From: Gammaproteobacteria bacterium
Lineage (GTDB): Bacteria > Pseudomonadota > Gammaproteobacteria > Pseudomonadales > Oleiphilaceae
Reading direction: 5' to 3'
Assembly (NCBI GenBank): GCA_002747055.1
Contig: PDSQ01000029.1
Coordinates: forward strand, 1 to 64,000
DNA: 64,000 nucleotides
Below are positions 44,278 through 53,776 of this stretch, piece by piece. The position numbers and the translations under genes were made by a program. Position 1 is the stretch's first letter; each line of letters starts with the position of its first letter. Under the pieces are notes generated by a model that worked only from the letters and a program-made list of their open reading frames with translations, was not told the DNA's origin and searched no databases.

Positions 44278-44673
44278 TCAAACCAGGTGTTTGGCCAGTA
44301 CTTCCTCGCGAATACCATCCCAGCCTTCTTTGACCGTGCGAACCAGATGTGAACATTCGTCAATCATTGATAGATCGTTACGGACATTCGCTTCAAAAAG
44401 GCGGCGCTCGATATAGTCATACAGTGCCTCAAGGTTGGCTGACAGTTCACCCCCCTTGGAATGATCGAGAAAACTGCGTAATCCTGCGATTATTTCGATA
44501 GATTTATTCAACAAGTTATTCTTGCCCTCAAAATCTTTCGCTGCGATTCGATTTTTCGCCATCGCCATTCGCTCCAGCGCACCTTCTAACAACAACTGAA
44601 TCAACTTATGTGGATCGGCATCGATAATACTGGTTTGTGTTCCAACTTGCTGGTATTGAAGAGCTGCGTTCAT
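44278..44673 (-). CDS. fliS: Flagellar export chaperone FliS
   Basis: A 131-residue helical chaperone that holds the flagellin C-terminus before export. It has YQQVGTQTSIIDADPHKLIQ at the start, LLLEGALERM, and a helix LYDYIERRLFEANVRNDLS. It lies downstream of fliD in the usual fliC-flaG-fliD-fliS order. Confidence 0.94.
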   Translation of the reverse strand: MNAALQYQQVGTQTSIIDADPHKLIQLLLEGALERMAMAKNRIAAKDFEGKNNLLNKSIEIIAGLRSFLDHSKGGELSANLEALYDYIERRLFEANVRNDLSMIDECSHLVRTVKEGWDGIREEVLAKHLV

Positions 44674-44784
44674 AAATCACCTTCTAGTTAATTCTTGTTG
44701 ATAACCAATACGTTATATATCGTCCACTAGCAGAAAATCTTGAGTAATACATCACAAATTGATACAGTTTTTTAACGTGATCCA

Positions 44785-46764
44785 TTACTTTTTTTTCGAG
44801 TTCGACAAGGCTTCCAACTGACCGGCGATAAAATCCATTGTGCTATTCAATCGGTTTATCATAATATCTGCCGACGTAAACTGTTTTATTAACCTTTCTC
44901 GCAGGCTTTCGACCCTCACTTCCATTTTGGCTCGTTGTTCACCAATTTCAAATAACTGCTTGCTCAAGCCATCAGTTCGGGTTGTCAATGCACCGTCAAC
45001 ACTGATGATATCGGTAAACAAATCCACAAAGCGGTCTGCGGCACCTTTTATAATGGTGATATCGCCACGCTTACCCATCGCACCACCGGTGATATCGACC
45101 GCAATGCCATCTGCGTCATTACCTTCGAGAGCAAGCGACAATCGTTGCCCCGTTCCGGTCGCGGCTTCCCCATTTATTGTTCCGGCAACATCCAGACCAT
45201 CGATTCCGGCACCAGCGACAATACCGAGCTGCGCCCCCATATTGGCATCGGCGGCGGTAAACTCTACTTTTGACGTGCTGCCGTAGGTGGTCGAGGTAAA
45301 GGTCAGTTGATTGCTGGTATCGAGCCCCACCACCACCTTGGCTCCCGCTGCCGACAGATTGCTATCTGCATTGATTTTAGCCTGTAATTCCTGCACCAAC
45401 TGGGCGGAAGTATAGGTTCCGGCATCGAGTGTAATATCCGCGGACTCAGTACCGTCAATGCTGAGTCTAAACACATTTGCGTCAATTGTGGCTCCCCCGC
45501 TGACATCCCGTGTTCCGGCGAATTGACCATGGCTGGCAAGCTGCGAAACAGTCAACTCATAACTGCCGGGCTGAGAATTGAACGATTTACTGACAAAGTT
45601 GACCTGGTTGCCGCTCACTCGCCCCTGGTCGGCAAACAACGCGACCACGTCGTCCGTGTGATTCTCCAGTGCCGCGATAAAGGTATCGCGATCGAACGAT
45701 ATCTCGCCTGTATCCTTGTTGGTAGAAATACCCACGTCGACAAGAGACCGGACGCTGGCATTTTCCAATCCGGGTATAATGCCGCTAAGCAAATTTCGTG
45801 ATTGAGAGGAAATCAGGCGTACCGTAGAGTCGCCAAGAAGAATGCCCGAGTTTTCCGGGTTGTTTGCATCATACTCGGTCAATTCGGCAACGATTGTTTT
45901 CAGCTCATTGAATTTGTTCAAAAAATCTTCGACCCGATCGGCCACAGCGCCCGAGTCCTCGGCAATTTTCACCACTGCCGGTGAACCAATATTGGTCGTG
46001 CTGAGCTTCAGCGTGGTACCTGCAATCAGGTCATCAACCTCATTTGAACTGCGAGTCACTGAAATACCGTTCATTTCTAACGACGCATCCTGTGCCGCCA
46101 CGGACTCATTCAGATTTTTTGCCGTAGCGTTGAACGCGAGCTGAGACAACCCCGAAGTATCGGAATCGTCCGCATCGTCATCATCAACCTGAATCGAGAT
46201 CGCGTTACTAAGTCCGGTTTGATTGGCCGCGATCACCAACTGGAAACCTGATCCATTGTCTACCACGGACGCCGTAACATCGAGCGACGACTCGGCGTTG
46301 ATCGCATCGGCAATGCCACTCAGCGTATTATTGCTGCCATCGATATCAATATCGACCGCCGTATTTTCTCCGACTTGCAGTGTCAGCTTTCCAGTGCCTA
46401 ATGTGGTAGTGTCGTCATCCGAAAAAGCGTTGGTCGAAATTGAGTGGGCCTGGGCCAGCTTTGACACTTCGATACTGTAGGTACCCTTTTGCGACAAAGA
46501 AGAAACCGTACCCGATATCACCGAGCTAGACGAATTAAAGGTCAACTCTCTCATGGCGGCGGGATTACCCAGAGTACGCGCAGGCAAACGCAGATCGGTA
46601 ATCGCACTTCTCAACCGTCCATAAGCGGACAGCTTGGCATTTACCTCTTCTTGCTTACGATCAAGCCGGGCTTCGGTCGGTGCCTTTTCTGCCGTCGCTA
46701 ATTTATCTATCAATTCACTGGTTAAAACACCAGAGCCAATACCTACCGAACTAATACTTGCCAT
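44785..46764 (-). CDS. fliD: Flagellar hook-associated protein 2 (filament cap)
   Basis: A 659-residue filament cap protein. The N-terminus (SSVGIGSGVLTSELIDKL) and the C-terminal coiled region (LRERLIKQFTSADIMINRL) are typical FliD. It is longer than common FliD proteins because of inserted flagellin hook IN motifs, for example AGTYTSAQLVQELQAKINAD and the earlier GSNNTLSGIADAINAESSLD. ATG 46764 is chosen because the ten codons before it begin with TTG. Confidence 0.93.
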   Translation of the reverse strand: MASISSVGIGSGVLTSELIDKLATAEKAPTEARLDRKQEEVNAKLSAYGRLRSAITDLRLPARTLGNPAAMRELTFNSSSSVISGTVSSLSQKGTYSIEVSKLAQAHSISTNAFSDDDTTTLGTGKLTLQVGENTAVDIDIDGSNNTLSGIADAINAESSLDVTASVVDNGSGFQLVIAANQTGLSNAISIQVDDDDADDSDTSGLSQLAFNATAKNLNESVAAQDASLEMNGISVTRSSNEVDDLIAGTTLKLSTTNIGSPAVVKIAEDSGAVADRVEDFLNKFNELKTIVAELTEYDANNPENSGILLGDSTVRLISSQSRNLLSGIIPGLENASVRSLVDVGISTNKDTGEISFDRDTFIAALENHTDDVVALFADQGRVSGNQVNFVSKSFNSQPGSYELTVSQLASHGQFAGTRDVSGGATIDANVFRLSIDGTESADITLDAGTYTSAQLVQELQAKINADSNLSAAGAKVVVGLDTSNQLTFTSTTYGSTSKVEFTAADANMGAQLGIVAGAGIDGLDVAGTINGEAATGTGQRLSLALEGNDADGIAVDITGGAMGKRGDITIIKGAADRFVDLFTDIISVDGALTTRTDGLSKQLFEIGEQRAKMEVRVESLRERLIKQFTSADIMINRLNSTMDFIAGQLEALSNSKKK

Positions 46765-46832
46765 TTTGCCACCCTCGATCTGAATTGACGCCAAATAACC
46801 ACTGTAATTGGGCGTCTGGTATAGCTATCGGC

Positions 46833-46869
46833 AAAAAGGGGCAAAACTTTTCCGCTGTTTGCCCCTTTT
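46833..46869 (-). terminator. Intrinsic terminator after flaG
   Basis: AAAAGGGGCAAA (46834-46845) and TTTGCCCCTTTT (46858-46869) are exact complements over a 12-base loop. On the minus strand a T-run follows. It separates fliC-flaG transcription from fliD. Confidence 0.85.
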
Positions 46870-46933
46870 ATCGTTGCAAATTGTAAACGAACCTGTCCGC
46901 GTGCCGACTCAACTACTCGTTTCCAGTAGTTAA

Positions 46934-47377
46934 CTACACATTCATAGTAAATAGACTCAACGGCTCTTCCTGACGCAAGTTGCGCGCCATATTCAGCGCC
47001 ACCTCATCGGGTATCTGCCGAACGACTTCATCCGTATTCCGGTCAACCACTTTGACAACCATCCTTCCCGACTCATCATCAATGTTGAAATGCAGATCCC
47101 GCTGCACCGACTGAATATAATCGTTCAGTCTGGTTACCGCCTGTTCCAAATGTTCTCGCTGTCGATCAGGCTCCTTCACCGGTTGCTCACTTCGCTCCGC
47201 AACCTGAGCCTTGCGGTTTTCTTCGGCACTGGCAGTAGCGTTCGTGATATTTACCTGCACATCTGCGGATACCCTCTCAAACGCTTTATGAGGCGCTGAC
47301 GCAACACGACCCGGGTTCTCTGCACTTAGCGCAGATCCAGCCGGGTTTATCGCACTCATTCTAACGTCATTCATCAT
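46934..47377 (-). CDS. flaG: FlaG family protein
   Basis: A 147-residue protein with a disordered N-terminal half and the FlaG C-terminal domain: RLNDYIQSVQRDLHFNIDDE and DEVVRQIPDEVALNMARNL. FlaG limits filament length or cap stability in polar flagellates. GGAGG lies just before the ATGs at 47377 and 47374, the second having better spacing. It lies between fliC and fliD. Confidence 0.9.
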   Translation of the reverse strand: MMNDVRMSAINPAGSALSAENPGRVASAPHKAFERVSADVQVNITNATASAEENRKAQVAERSEQPVKEPDRQREHLEQAVTRLNDYIQSVQRDLHFNIDDESGRMVVKVVDRNTDEVVRQIPDEVALNMARNLRQEEPLSLFTMNV

Positions 47378-47393
47378 TCACCTCCCAGTCATG

Positions 47394-47425
47394 GATAGCC
47401 CAGCTTATCAAAAAGCCGGGCTATC
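47394..47425 (-). other. Stable stem-loop between fliC and flaG
   Basis: The 13-base arms 47394-47406 and 47413-47425 pair with a single mismatch around a six-base loop. No T-run follows on the minus strand, so it probably stabilises the fliC message end or attenuates flaG rather than terminating fully. Confidence 0.55.
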
Positions 47426-47444
47426 TGACCAGATCAAGGTTTCC

Positions 47445-49478
47445 TTATTGCAGCAAGGATAGTGCTTGCTGTGGTCGGGAGTTAGCTTGCGACAATACCG
47501 AGATACCGGCTTGTTGCAATACCTGGGTTCGGGACATTTCAGCCGTTTCTGCCGCAAAATCGGCATCCTGGATTCGCGAATTGGCCGCCGACAGGTTTTC
47601 ACTCTGAACGGCCAGATTCGAAATCGTGGCTTCGAAACGGTTTTGCATCGCACCTAATTGTGCCTGTACCTTCGATACCTGATTGATCGCATTGTCGATA
47701 CCTTTAATGGCCTCATTTGCCCCTTTGACAGTCGATATATCGATATCTTTCAGCAAAGTACCAGTTTCAGCACCACCGAATGACCCGATACTAAAGCCAG
47801 CGGCGCCAGGCCCATCTCCATTGGCTGTACCAATTTCAATGGTACCGGCGGATTCCAAAGTAATCGAGCCACGCGTGGTTTCAGCAGCGAAACCGGAATT
47901 GGTTACCGTACCGCCAACAGTAATATTGCGCCCATCTTCCGCAATCAACTGATATTGATTATCATCAACCACTTCGGCACGAACGCCTGTCTGGGCCGAC
48001 TTGTCGTTAATCGCTTCAACCAGGTTATTCATCTGACCACCGACATCAGTAGCCTGAGCGACATCGTCAATAGTGACTCCGTTTATGGTTAACCCCGTGA
48101 CTGCATTAGTCGCACTAAATTCTGAAGACAGCACCTGAGTAGCTTGAGCTTTTGCCTTTACACCCGTTTGATCACTGACCCGGTTAATTGCCTTTGCCTT
48201 GGCTATCGCGCTTTCGGCTTTTCCGCTTGACGATGCCGTATCGTCAGCCGCCAATGAGGCACCTACGGTGACACCATTGATAGTCAAATCACCCGCATCC
48301 AGCGCATTAGCACTTACAGTCCCCCCGTTTACCCCGCTGTTGGAACCGCTATAAGTACCCACTTCAATACCCGCATGTTCCAGTGAATTACCAGTATTAC
48401 TGCCAATCTCAAAACTGGTGCCTGCTTCAGAAACCAGTGAAACCGTGCCCGTATACGTCTTGTCACCGGCCTCGGATAAACCAAAACCCGCAGACGCCTG
48501 CACCGCGTCTCCTTTTAACTCGATATTTCTGCCATCAGCCGCCGTCAATGTAACACCGGAAGCCAGATTGTTAATATCAATCGAGGCCGTAACACCGGTT
48601 TGTTTGGCATAGGAGTTAATGGTATCTGCAACACCCTGTAAATCGGCGGCAAGGTTGGCTGCCTGGCCAGAACCACCTACTGTCATCTGAATGCCATTTA
48701 GCGTGAGGTTATTCGCTGCGGCTGCCGCAACAGCTGAAGTATTTCCACCTCTTACCGTTGTCGCATCCGCCACCGCTACCACACCAGTCATATCGGAAAC
48801 TTTATTGATTGCCGCCGCAACAGAGATCGAGGATCTGGCTGCCTCGCTTGTCGATGCACCATCTGAAGCAGCGGTCGCTGCGTCTACTGCGACACCATTT
48901 ATAGTCAGATCGCCTGCGGCCATGGCGCCACTGGTCGAAGAGGTACTGATACCGTTGTTCAGTGCCGTACCCAAGGTATCTTCGGTTACCTTGGCAATAC
49001 TGACGCTGACAGTTTCACCGACGTTTGCGCCAGTCTGGAAAGTTTTACCTTGGAAAGAGCCATCTAGCAATTTCTGACCGTTAAAATTGGTTTTTTCGGA
49101 AATACTGGCAATTTCGGATTTAAGCTGCTCAACTTCTTCTTGCAGCGAGGAACGCTCCAAATCAGTGTTCGAACCGTTCGCTGACTGCAAAGCCAGTTCC
49201 CGGATTCGCTGCAGACTATCGCGCATGCTGTTCAATGCACCTTCTGCAGTTTGCGCCAATGAGACACCATCACCAGCGTTTCGGCCCGCGACGTTGGTAC
49301 CACGAATCTGTGCGGTGAGCCGGTTGGAGATCGCAAGACCCGCCGCATCATCTTTCGCACCATTGATCCGTAAACCAGAAGAAAGTCTTTGCAACGCTCG
49401 GTCACCGGCTTTCTGAGAATTGTCCAAATTACGTTGTGCACTTATGGACGCTAGGTTCGTATTTATAATTTGAGGCAT
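47445..49478 (-). CDS. fliC: Flagellin with duplicated hook IN motifs
   Basis: A 677-residue flagellin. The conserved N-terminal D0/D1 ([20 protein letters not shown]) and C-terminal D1/D0 ([20 protein letters not shown]) are intact. The central variable region holds a duplicated module. One copy runs from [13 protein letters not shown] through [10 protein letters not shown] to LTLNGIQM and [13 protein letters not shown] second runs from [13 protein letters not shown] through [10 protein letters not shown] to LTINGVTI and [12 protein letters not shown]. These are flagellin hook IN motifs. FlaG, FliD and FliS follow. Confidence 0.95.
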   Translation of the reverse strand: MPQIINTNLASISAQRNLDNSQKAGDRALQRLSSGLRINGAKDDAAGLAISNRLTAQIRGTNVAGRNAGDGVSLAQTAEGALNSMRDSLQRIRELALQSANGSNTDLERSSLQEEVEQLKSEIASISEKTNFNGQKLLDGSFQGKTFQTGANVGETVSVSIAKVTEDTLGTALNNGISTSSTSGAMAAGDLTINGVAVDAATAASDGASTSEAARSSISVAAAINKVSDMTGVVAVADATTVRGGNTSAVAAAAANNLTLNGIQMTVGGSGQAANLAADLQGVADTINSYAKQTGVTASIDINNLASGVTLTAADGRNIELKGDAVQASAGFGLSEAGDKTYTGTVSLVSEAGTSFEIGSNTGNSLEHAGIEVGTYSGSNSGVNGGTVSANALDAGDLTINGVTVGASLAADDTASSSGKAESAIAKAKAINRVSDQTGVKAKAQATQVLSSEFSATNAVTGLTINGVTIDDVAQATDVGGQMNNLVEAINDKSAQTGVRAEVVDDNQYQLIAEDGRNITVGGTVTNSGFAAETTRGSITLESAGTIEIGTANGDGPGAAGFSIGSFGGAETGTLLKDIDISTVKGANEAIKGIDNAINQVSKVQAQLGAMQNRFEATISNLAVQSENLSAANSRIQDADFAAETAEMSRTQVLQQAGISVLSQANSRPQQALSLLQ

Positions 49479-49753
49479 TTTCGCTTCTCCTGACTGTACT
49501 CAATCAAAATTTAGTGATCGCTTTTGGCTTAACGCATTTCCGCCGGGATTTCCAAGGCAATGCGTTTTGCCTGTTACCACGTTTAACGGCACGGCAGCGA
49601 AATGCTGAAGTAAAGTTTATTGCGTAAAGTGTAACCAAGTGTAATGCCTAAAAGACAATATAAGATTCAGACAGTTATAAATGAGTGTATTGAAATCCGT
49701 AAGTTCAAAGCGGGTGGGAAAATCATGGTTACCACAATGAAATGTCCAAAAGC

Positions 49754-50797
49754 CTATAAGCTGAATATTTCTTCTTGCCAAACAAATTCCGTCACGTTTT
49801 TTTCTTCGCTGCAAAAGCCAATACTGATCAGAACGATCTTTTTGCCTGTCGCCCGGTATTTTTCTGCATAGCCTTTGGCCTTGATCTGGACAAGCGCGGT
49901 TTCCTCCGGCATATCCACCTTGAATTCAATCAAATAAATACTGTTGTCCGTCTCCACCGTCATATCGATACGACCCTTATTGGTGCAGTCTTCCACGCTC
50001 AGAGGCAACCAGGAAGAGGGCAACCAGGCAAAAATGACACTGGCATAAAAAAGCCCTCATAGCGGACAATATCGTTATTGGTGTAGTTGTGATACGGAAT
50101 GGCCGCAAACAAAGCGTGTACGGCCTTTTTAAACTGCTCCATCTCGCCACTGCACAGGGCAAGGGAAGTATCTTCGATATTGTTGATACCGGAAAAAACA
50201 GAGACTTTGGAAAATTTGGTGACGCCGGTCAAAAAGGCAAAGCGGATATAAGCATCGTTGGCTTTAATGACAAAATACAAGCCCTTTAGCTCTTCCCTCG
50301 CCTGAGCCGCCTCCTCCGGTTGATCCATATTATCCAGAATGGGTTTGTCATATTCATCGATCAGGATAACGACTGGTTGACGGTATATTGCACTCGCCGC
50401 TTTGATGATGCGTGAGAATCTGGCAGAAACAAACGAAATATCAACCTGAATTCCGAGACGCTTTTCATTCTCTCTCAATTCTTCCAGAATAGCGACTTGA
50501 AGCATCTCTAAAGACCGAAAATTGCCACCACTGAAGGCAATCTTGATCACCGGATATTTTTTTAGACCAATCATGTTTTTTCTCTATTGCCAGCCCCGAA
50601 AACAACTCTTGGTTACCCCCAAACAGATTATGCAGAGTATCCACAAACAAACTTTTACCAAACCGACGAGGCCGGGATAAAAATACGTATTTGTATCGAT
50701 CGATCAAATCAACGGCAATATCCGTTTTATCCACATAAACATAGTCGTTTTCTATGATTTCACTAAAGGTTTGAATCCCAATCGGCAGCTTTTTCAT
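49754..50797 (-). pseudogene. AAA-ATPase-like / PD-(D/E)XK protein with two frameshifts
   Basis: Three overlapping minus-strand frames form one protein of the AAA-ATPase-like plus DUF1703 (PD-(D/E)XK) family. Part one, from ATG 50797, has TFSEIIENDYVYVDKTD and SRPRRFGKSLFVDTL (Walker A-like). Part two has VILIDEYDKPILDN (Walker B-like) and RFAFLTGVTKFSKVSVFSG. Part three has GRIDMTVETDNSIYLIEFKV (nuclease D and ExK). The frame breaks at an A7 tract near 50570 (six As would restore it) and at a T6 tract near 50050 (seven Ts would restore it). It is probably inactive, unless these are sequencing errors or slippage sites. Confidence 0.85.
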
Positions 50798-51093
50798 GGT
50801 GGGGCTTTCTGATAACGATAGGTTTTTGCTATTTGAACAGGCGTAGCCTGATTCAGAAAACGCCAAACAGTTTTCACGACTGCATTGGCAAGCCTTATTG
50901 CACTGTATATTGTTTCGCCATCTTCTGTAGCGACAATGGACAGTGTTTTCACAGATCAGCAACGCGCCCGATCGCCACACAAAAACTCCGGGAAGTGAAT
51001 TCTTCAGTTTTATCAGGGTCTCACTAAATACTTGAGCTAGGTACCGTACGCGTTAGTCGCGCGCGCAAGCTCTATGTGGGGAGAAGCTATGTA
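50798..51093. other. 296-base intergenic region with a GC-rich hairpin
   Basis: No gene recognised. A structured segment near 51034-51075 (GAGCT pairing with AGCTC around a GC-rich core) stands out but matches no RNA family I can name. Confidence 0.4.
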
Positions 51094-52041
51094 CTAACTG
51101 CAATGATGATCAAATACCGACTGATAGCGATCCAACTCCTGGGCGGTTAAAACGAACACGCCACCACCACCGTTTTCAAATTCGATCCAGGTAAAGGGGA
51201 CACTCTCGTAAAAAGCCTCTAGTGCCTGCCAGCTATTGCCAACCTCTACAACCAGCACACCGCCGTCATTCAGGTAACTTCGTGCATGTTTGAGTATCCT
51301 TCGGGCAATATCCAACCCATCTTCCCCGGCCTCCAGACCTAAAAGCGGTTCTTTGCGATACTCAGCTGGCATCTCGGCCAGATCCCTGCTATCAACGTAA
51401 GGAGGATTGGCCAGGATCAAGTCATACTTATCAGATAAACCACCGAACAAATCACTTTTCTGTGTTGTCACCCGCGACATCACGTTGTGACGCCGGATAT
51501 TCGATTCTGCGACCTCCAATGCAGCACCAGAGATATCCACCAAATCGACTGACACCCGCTCAAACAACAGCGCCGTCGCAATTCCGATACAGCCACTGCC
51601 ACAACATAAATCCAGAACACGACGGATATTCTCCGGCTGAATCCAGGGTGTGAAACCATGCGCTATCACCTCTGCAATAGGCGAGCGTGGTATCAACACC
51701 CGTTCATCGACATTAAATGGAATTCCCATAAACCAGGCTTCACCAAGTAAATAAGCAGTAGGAATCCGGTCGTCGATTCGCTTTTCAATCCGCTGCAACA
51801 ACAAATGGCGTTCCTCGTTTGACAGCGAGGCATTCAGGAGTGAGGAGTTGATATCTGAAGACAGGTGAAGACTATGTAAAACAAGCTGCAATGCCTCGTC
51901 CCAACTATTGTCAGTGCCGTGACCAAAACAAACATCGGCCTCATTCAACCGCGACAGGCAAAAGCGCAGATAATCGTTAATGGTTGAAAGTCGCTGAATC
52001 AAGCCATTGCGTTTAAATCGGTTAAAAATCGGGTATGGCAA
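51094..52041 (-). CDS. prmB: Ribosomal protein L3 glutamine methyltransferase
   Basis: A 315-residue class I SAM-dependent methyltransferase. The N-terminal CFGHGTDNSWDEALQLVLH is typical of PrmB. The SAM site is VLDLCCGSGCIGIATA, and the catalytic ILANPPYVDSRDLAEMPAEY follows; NPPY is the glutamine-methylating signature. The start is TTG 52041 with AAGGA seven bases upstream; there is no in-frame ATG before the conserved region. Confidence 0.94.
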   Translation of the reverse strand: MPYPIFNRFKRNGLIQRLSTINDYLRFCLSRLNEADVCFGHGTDNSWDEALQLVLHSLHLSSDINSSLLNASLSNEERHLLLQRIEKRIDDRIPTAYLLGEAWFMGIPFNVDERVLIPRSPIAEVIAHGFTPWIQPENIRRVLDLCCGSGCIGIATALLFERVSVDLVDISGAALEVAESNIRRHNVMSRVTTQKSDLFGGLSDKYDLILANPPYVDSRDLAEMPAEYRKEPLLGLEAGEDGLDIARRILKHARSYLNDGGVLVVEVGNSWQALEAFYESVPFTWIEFENGGGGVFVLTAQELDRYQSVFDHHCS

Positions 52042-52065
52042 AATAGCGTCCTTGGTTACTCAAAA

Positions 52066-52941
52066 CTAATCCTGAACGAAGTGAATGGTGAGCGTACTAC
52101 CACCATTTTGATATTTCAGCGGAAATGGCCCTAGACCCAGGGCATTGACCCGGCCTGCCGACACGCCTTTCGCAATCAGCCATTGCTGAGCCGATTCAGC
52201 CATTTCCCTGGATGCTTTTACAGAATCGGCATACGCCATTGACTGACCTTCCATTCTGCAAACCAGCCAAAGTGAAATATCAGACTGCCCAGCCAGCCTG
52301 GCTTTTATCCGGGCAAAAAGCGCATTGGTGAAAATATGCAACGGCTTCTTCGCCGATATATTGACTTCGATTAGATCCTTCGAGTTGTTTTGATCACCAA
52401 AGTATCTGGCAAACGCCGAGGGGATTTTTTCCGGGGTCAATTGTTCTAAATACAGGTACACTCGCCCGTTGCCCCTTCTGATAGCGTAAACAGCGAAAAA
52501 CTGTTGCTGCCCCTGATAATTCAAGGCATACAATGCATAAAACTGCTCACGATCCTTGCCATACAACCTGGCAACATGAAACACCTCATTCGCCCAAATG
52601 TTACTGGCTCCGCAATCGCGCCCCTCGCAAACAAATATGGTTTTTGCCTGCAACGCTTCTAATTGAGCTTGCAGAAATTCAAAAGCCTGCTCACTGGAAT
52701 GCCCAGGGTCAATGAGTTGCAACCGTTTTTGACCGGTCACATTTAAACGAATTTCCGCATCCAGCCTAAGTGCATTGTTAACCCATTTGACCCGGCCGGC
52801 CACAACCAGGTAATCGTTACTTTGGATACGCCCCTCTTGCACCACCTTTCCGTGAGGAAACAACTCGATCGGGGCGGCAAAGCCAGGCACAGAGAGAGAA
52901 AAAAACAGGCCGATACAAAGGTAAACAAGTCGAAATATCAT
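52066..52941 (-). CDS. DUF4892 periplasmic protein
   Basis: A 291-residue exported protein with a signal peptide ([18 protein letters not shown]) and the DUF4892 pattern ([40 protein letters not shown]). The last third resembles an OmpA-like tail ([20 protein letters not shown]). The function is unknown. ATG 52941 overlaps the nfuA stop as ATGA and has AAGGA nine bases upstream, which is better than ATG 52950. Confidence 0.88.
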   Translation of the reverse strand: MIFRLVYLCIGLFFSLSVPGFAAPIELFPHGKVVQEGRIQSNDYLVVAGRVKWVNNALRLDAEIRLNVTGQKRLQLIDPGHSSEQAFEFLQAQLEALQAKTIFVCEGRDCGASNIWANEVFHVARLYGKDREQFYALYALNYQGQQQFFAVYAIRRGNGRVYLYLEQLTPEKIPSAFARYFGDQNNSKDLIEVNISAKKPLHIFTNALFARIKARLAGQSDISLWLVCRMEGQSMAYADSVKASREMAESAQQWLIAKGVSAGRVNALGLGPFPLKYQNGGSTLTIHFVQD

Positions 52942-53504
52942 TGATAGCATTCCTTGGAAATGATGACAGTATAAACTAACGAGTCTTCGGGAACCTGCTG
53001 CATCAGTTTTTTCTCAACACCTTCTTTCAATGTCAGGCTAACCGCACTACAACCTTGACAGCCGCCACCGAACCTGAGAATCGCCACGTTGTCTTTCACC
53101 TCGATCAGCGTCACTTCGCCGCCATGAGAGGCAAGATCGGGATTGATTTCCGTTGCCAGAATATAGTTGACCTTTTCCGGAAGAGGCGAATCTTCGGCGA
53201 TATTGGGTACTTTCGCATTAGGCGCCTTGATTGTCAGCTGGCCACCCAAACGATCTTTGTCATAGTCCACTACCGCGTCCTCCAGATACGGAATACTCAA
53301 CGCATCCAGATACATCACCAAATTACTGTAATTGATCCGTTCATCTTCCATTTTCACTTCGTCGGGTCGACAGTATGCCAGACAAGTCTCGGCATTTCGT
53401 GTGCCGGGCTGAACAACAAACATCCTGACGGACATTCCCTCCGTCTCTTGTTTTTCCAATAAACCTGCCAAATAGTCTTGCGCTGTTTCAGTTACTGTTA
53501 CCAT
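52938..53504 (-). CDS. nfuA: Fe-S cluster carrier NfuA
   Basis: A 188-residue NfuA: a degenerate A-type domain at the N-terminus ([15 protein letters not shown]) and a C-terminal Nfu domain with the cluster-binding CxxC in [18 protein letters not shown]. It delivers 4Fe-4S clusters to apo-enzymes. ATG 53504 follows AGGTGG; a GTG at 53516 is in frame. DUF4892 is coupled downstream. Confidence 0.95.
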   Translation of the reverse strand: MVTVTETAQDYLAGLLEKQETEGMSVRMFVVQPGTRNAETCLAYCRPDEVKMEDERINYSNLVMYLDALSIPYLEDAVVDYDKDRLGGQLTIKAPNAKVPNIAEDSPLPEKVNYILATEINPDLASHGGEVTLIEVKDNVAILRFGGGCQGCSAVSLTLKEGVEKKLMQQVPEDSLVYTVIISKECYQ

Positions 53505-53776
53505 GAGTCTGACCACCTAAATCATAAACTGCGGATATTCTACGAAATCTTTTCATCCGGATAAAGACCAAGTAAAACGCTCGGATTCACTATCGCTTTA
53601 CGATTGATATGAAACCGATACAGAAATTATGGTTTTTTTCTGCTAAAATCTGCCGCTTTTTATCGAATTCGAGCTAAATTAATGACAGTGTCCAAGCGTT
53701 AAACCAGGCAATTTACAACACATTTATATCGCCAGGCAGGCCATATCAAACCAAGCACTTTATCCCGGAAACTAAC

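Noticed and set aside
48691..49077. 128-codon plus-strand frame within fliC
   Set aside because: Antisense low-complexity translation of the repetitive flagellin centre.
49583..49609. Sigma-28 promoter for fliC (GCCGTTAA on the minus strand)
   Set aside because: The -10 is good but the element 15 bases upstream is TTCA, not TAAA; too weak to list as a feature.
51030..51080. Group II intron domain V-like hairpin
   Set aside because: The GAGCT/AGCTC stem and GC-rich core lack the conserved GAAA loop and AGC bulge spacing, and no maturase is nearby.
53517..53776. Cobalamin or SAM riboswitch, or MetJ box, before metH
   Set aside because: No B12-box, SAM-box or AGACGTCT repeats could be seen; the region looks like ordinary divergent promoter DNA.
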